64,000 nt of DNA. Origin: Nitricoxidireducens sp046726235. Its GTDB lineage: Bacteria > Pseudomonadota > Gammaproteobacteria > Burkholderiales > Rhodocyclaceae. Within the stretch, counting starts at the first letter, position 1. Each line of letters begins with the position of its first letter. Both the position numbers and the translations under genes were made by a program. Under the pieces are notes generated by a model that made no database searches, had not been told where the DNA came from, and was given only the letters and a program-made list of their open reading frames with translations. Positions 62,217-64,000 of the stretch are shown here, one piece after another. Location: positions 1 through 64,000 of the forward strand of contig JBKPAD010000007.1 of assembly GCA_046726235.1 (NCBI GenBank). Direction: 5' to 3'.

Positions 62217-63998
62217 TCACTCGCTTGTCCGCGTCTTTTGGCTTTGGGCCTTGCGGGCTATCAGCAGCTGCATCTCTTGGGGAGTGATGGACCCCGCGCG
62301 CGCCTTTTCGTTCAGCGCGTCCAGTTCGCGTTCGATTTCCTTGCGCTGGAGCCGTTCCAGGGCGTCGATGAAGACGGCTTCCAGCTCGGCCGCGTCGGGC
62401 TCGTCCTGCGTCAGCATGGGGATCATGGCGCCCAGCGTCGCCTCGTGCGGCGTGCCGCGGAAGAACTCCAGAATGCCGACGAGCCCGCGCGGCAGGTCGC
62501 CGTGGTCCACGGCGTCCGCGATGGCGCGGATCAAGGCACCTTCCCGGCTTTCGGCGGCGATCCGTTCGAGTGGAATCCGTGCCGCGCGCTCGGGCTTGTA
62601 GAGCACGGGTTCGAGCAGCGCGTGCTCGAGAGTCATCGCCACTGTGCGGTTGCGCGGCCTCGGCGGCGGGCGTCGCCCCGGCGGCGCGGCCGGCTTGAGT
62701 CCGCATTGCGCCTCGACCTCCGCCTGCGTCATGTCGGCGGCCTTGGCGACAGCCTTGGTCAGTTGTACGCGCAGTACCGGCGCCGCAAGCTTCTGCAGGT
62801 AGGGCTTCGCCTCATGCACGAGTCGGGCGCGGTCTTCGGCGCTGTTGTCGAGGTCGAGCCGCGCCGTCAGTTCGCGCAGCAGGAATTCGGTCAGCGTCGT
62901 CGGGTGGGCGGCCAGTTGCCGGAACGCGTCGGCGCCCTCGGCGCGCACGAAGCTGTCGGGGTCGTGCTCGGCGGGCAGGAAAAGAAAGCCGACCGAGCGA
63001 TCGTCGGACAGTTGCTCGAGGCTGGCCTCGAGCGCGCGCCAAGCCGCCTTGCGGCCGGCGGTGTCGCCGTCGAAGCAGAACACGACCTTCGAGGCTTGCC
63101 GTAGCAGCTTGTGCACATGGGTCGGCGTGCAGGCGGTGCCGAGCGTCGCCACGGCATTGCCGACGCCGTGCTGGGCCAGTGCGACGACGTCCATGTAGCC
63201 CTCGACGACGATCACCTGGTCGGCGTCGCGGATCGCCTGCCTCGCCTGCAGGAGGCCGTAGAGTTCCTTGCCCTTCTCGAACAGCGGCGTCTCGGGCGAG
63301 TTCAGGTACTTCGGCCCGGCGGCGGCGTTTTCGGCCTGGGCCGCCTTGTGGTCGCCGATGAAGCGGCCGCCGAAGCCTATGACGTTGCCGCGCTGGTCCA
63401 GGATCGGGAACATCACGCGGTCGCGGAAGCGGTCGTAGCGCCGGCCTTGCTCGTTCTCGATGACCAGACCGCATTCGAGCAGGGCGGCATCGGTGTAGTC
63501 GGGGAAGACGCGCTGCAGGCCCTGCCATTCATCCGGCGCGTAGCCGAGGCCGAAGCGGGCGGCGACTTCGCCCGTCAGGCCGCGGCCCTTGAGGTAGTCG
63601 ATCGCCTTGGGCGAGGCCTTGAGCTGATCCTTGTAGAAGCGGGCGGCGCGCGCCATCAGTTCGGTCAGCGGCGCCTTCTTGGCGCGCTCGCTATGGACGC
63701 GCTCGGAAACCTGCGGCACCTGCATGCCGGCATTGTGGGCGAGGTCTTCGACCGCCTCGACGAAGCCGACGCCCGAGTACTGCATGACGAAGCCGATGGC
63801 GCTGCCGTGAGCGCCGCAGCCGAAGCAGTGATAGAACTGCTTGCTCGGGCTGACGGTGAAGGAGGGCGTCTTCTCGGAGTGGAACGGGCAGCAGGCCGAG
63901 TAGTTGGCGCCGGCCTTGCGCAACGCGACGTAGCGCTCGACCACGTCGACGATGTCGACGCGGGCGAGGAGTTCCTGGATGAACGACTCGGGAATCAC
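62217..63998 (-). CDS. dnaG: DNA primase
   Basis: DnaG makes replication primers. The 593-residue protein has the N-terminal zinc finger (CCPFHSEKTPSF, then HCFGCG), the TOPRIM domain with VVEGYMDVVAL and VFCFDGDTAGRKA, and a helicase-binding C-terminal region. The GTG at 63998 (VIPESFIQELLARVDIVDVV) is the expected N-terminus, so the gene seems complete although the window ends two bases later. Upstream rpsU or other genes are outside the window. Confidence 0.95.
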   Translation of the reverse strand: MIPESFIQELLARVDIVDVVERYVALRKAGANYSACCPFHSEKTPSFTVSPSKQFYHCFGCGAHGSAIGFVMQYSGVGFVEAVEDLAHNAGMQVPQVSERVHSERAKKAPLTELMARAARFYKDQLKASPKAIDYLKGRGLTGEVAARFGLGYAPDEWQGLQRVFPDYTDAALLECGLVIENEQGRRYDRFRDRVMFPILDQRGNVIGFGGRFIGDHKAAQAENAAAGPKYLNSPETPLFEKGKELYGLLQARQAIRDADQVIVVEGYMDVVALAQHGVGNAVATLGTACTPTHVHKLLRQASKVVFCFDGDTAGRKAAWRALEASLEQLSDDRSVGFLFLPAEHDPDSFVRAEGADAFRQLAAHPTTLTEFLLRELTARLDLDNSAEDRARLVHEAKPYLQKLAAPVLRVQLTKAVAKAADMTQAEVEAQCGLKPAAPPGRRPPPRPRNRTVAMTLEHALLEPVLYKPERAARIPLERIAAESREGALIRAIADAVDHGDLPRGLVGILEFFRGTPHEATLGAMIPMLTQDEPDAAELEAVFIDALERLQRKEIERELDALNEKARAGSITPQEMQLLIARKAQSQKTRTSE

Positions 63999-64000
63999 CG

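Overview
The window is dense, GC-rich proteobacterial chromosome with almost no intergenic space. Gene content and protein style point to a betaproteobacterium, most likely of the Rhodocyclales/Nitrosomonadales type. The signs are a napDAGHB operon behind an FNR box, a DUF3460-type small protein after spoT, separate glyQ/glyS, a pyrR-pyrB-pyrC' cluster and a copper-type TonB receptor. This assignment is inference, because no rRNA or species marker is present. I see no prophage, CRISPR array, plasmid function or intact insertion sequence. Most genes are housekeeping and lie in short operons whose genes overlap by 1-8 bases (ATGA, GTGA and TTGA junctions).

Layout. 1-2025: a cut FecR-like gene with terminator, an exported dienelactone-hydrolase-like enzyme and a SprA-type metalloprotease. 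2038-6048 (minus): rubredoxin, yqgE, ruvX, pyrR, pyrB and a non-catalytic dihydroorotase. 6115-9215 (plus): thiD-thiE-hemL-gdx. 9223-15280 (minus): an MgtE_N/CorA transporter, a 195 bp MITE-like element, then an RNase II-like gene, a tonB-like gene, aroE and mtgA. The aroE start has been rebuilt after an insertion. 15465-18836: a copper-type TonB receptor convergent with a YqiA esterase and uppP. 18884-30654: two HD-GYP proteins, one coupled to a PilZ protein, separated by YkgJ-like, hypothetical and DUF4124 genes, thiC, a carbonic-anhydrase-like fusion, mutY-purT and a flavin reductase. 30704-37593: an ABC binding protein, tRNA-Gly, then a long plus-strand operon of LTA-synthase-like sulfatase, dgkA, thiS, thiG, a hypothetical gene, trmB and a second hypothetical gene carrying a palindromic repeat. 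37590-41912 (minus): a Ser/Thr kinase and PP2C phosphatase, rph, rdgB and hemW. 41960-46123 (plus): yicC, gmk, rpoZ, spoT and DUF3460. 46228-51954: FNR-controlled periplasmic nitrate reductase genes napDAGHB, with napF on the opposite strand. 52015-59119: a bactofilin fusion, glyQ-glyS-gmhB-plsC, a degenerate and an intact YgjP-like protein in tandem, and glyoxalase I. 59116-63998 (minus): Hpt protein, small Cys protein, tRNA-Ile2, rpoD and dnaG.

How the genes fit together. Thiamin synthesis is split over three sites (thiDE, thiC, thiSG). NapA/NapB reduce nitrate in the periplasm, and NapG/NapH are the only visible quinol-side partners because no napC is present. The sulfatase (if it transfers phosphoglycerol and releases diacylglycerol) and DgkA would form a lipid-recycling pair. 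PilZ and HD-GYP proteins form a c-di-GMP module.

Most noteworthy items: a palindromic repeat family with one copy between tonB and aroE, flanked by a 25 bp duplication of the aroE start, and a second copy translated in frame inside another gene; the 195 bp MITE-like element with perfect 20 bp inverted ends; a YgjP-like pseudo-metalloprotease next to its intact paralogue; a carbonic-anhydrase-like protein with altered zinc ligands; a bactofilin fused to a membrane segment and a RodZ-like tail; and an internally duplicated four-cysteine exported protein. I did not find a clearly new multi-gene system.
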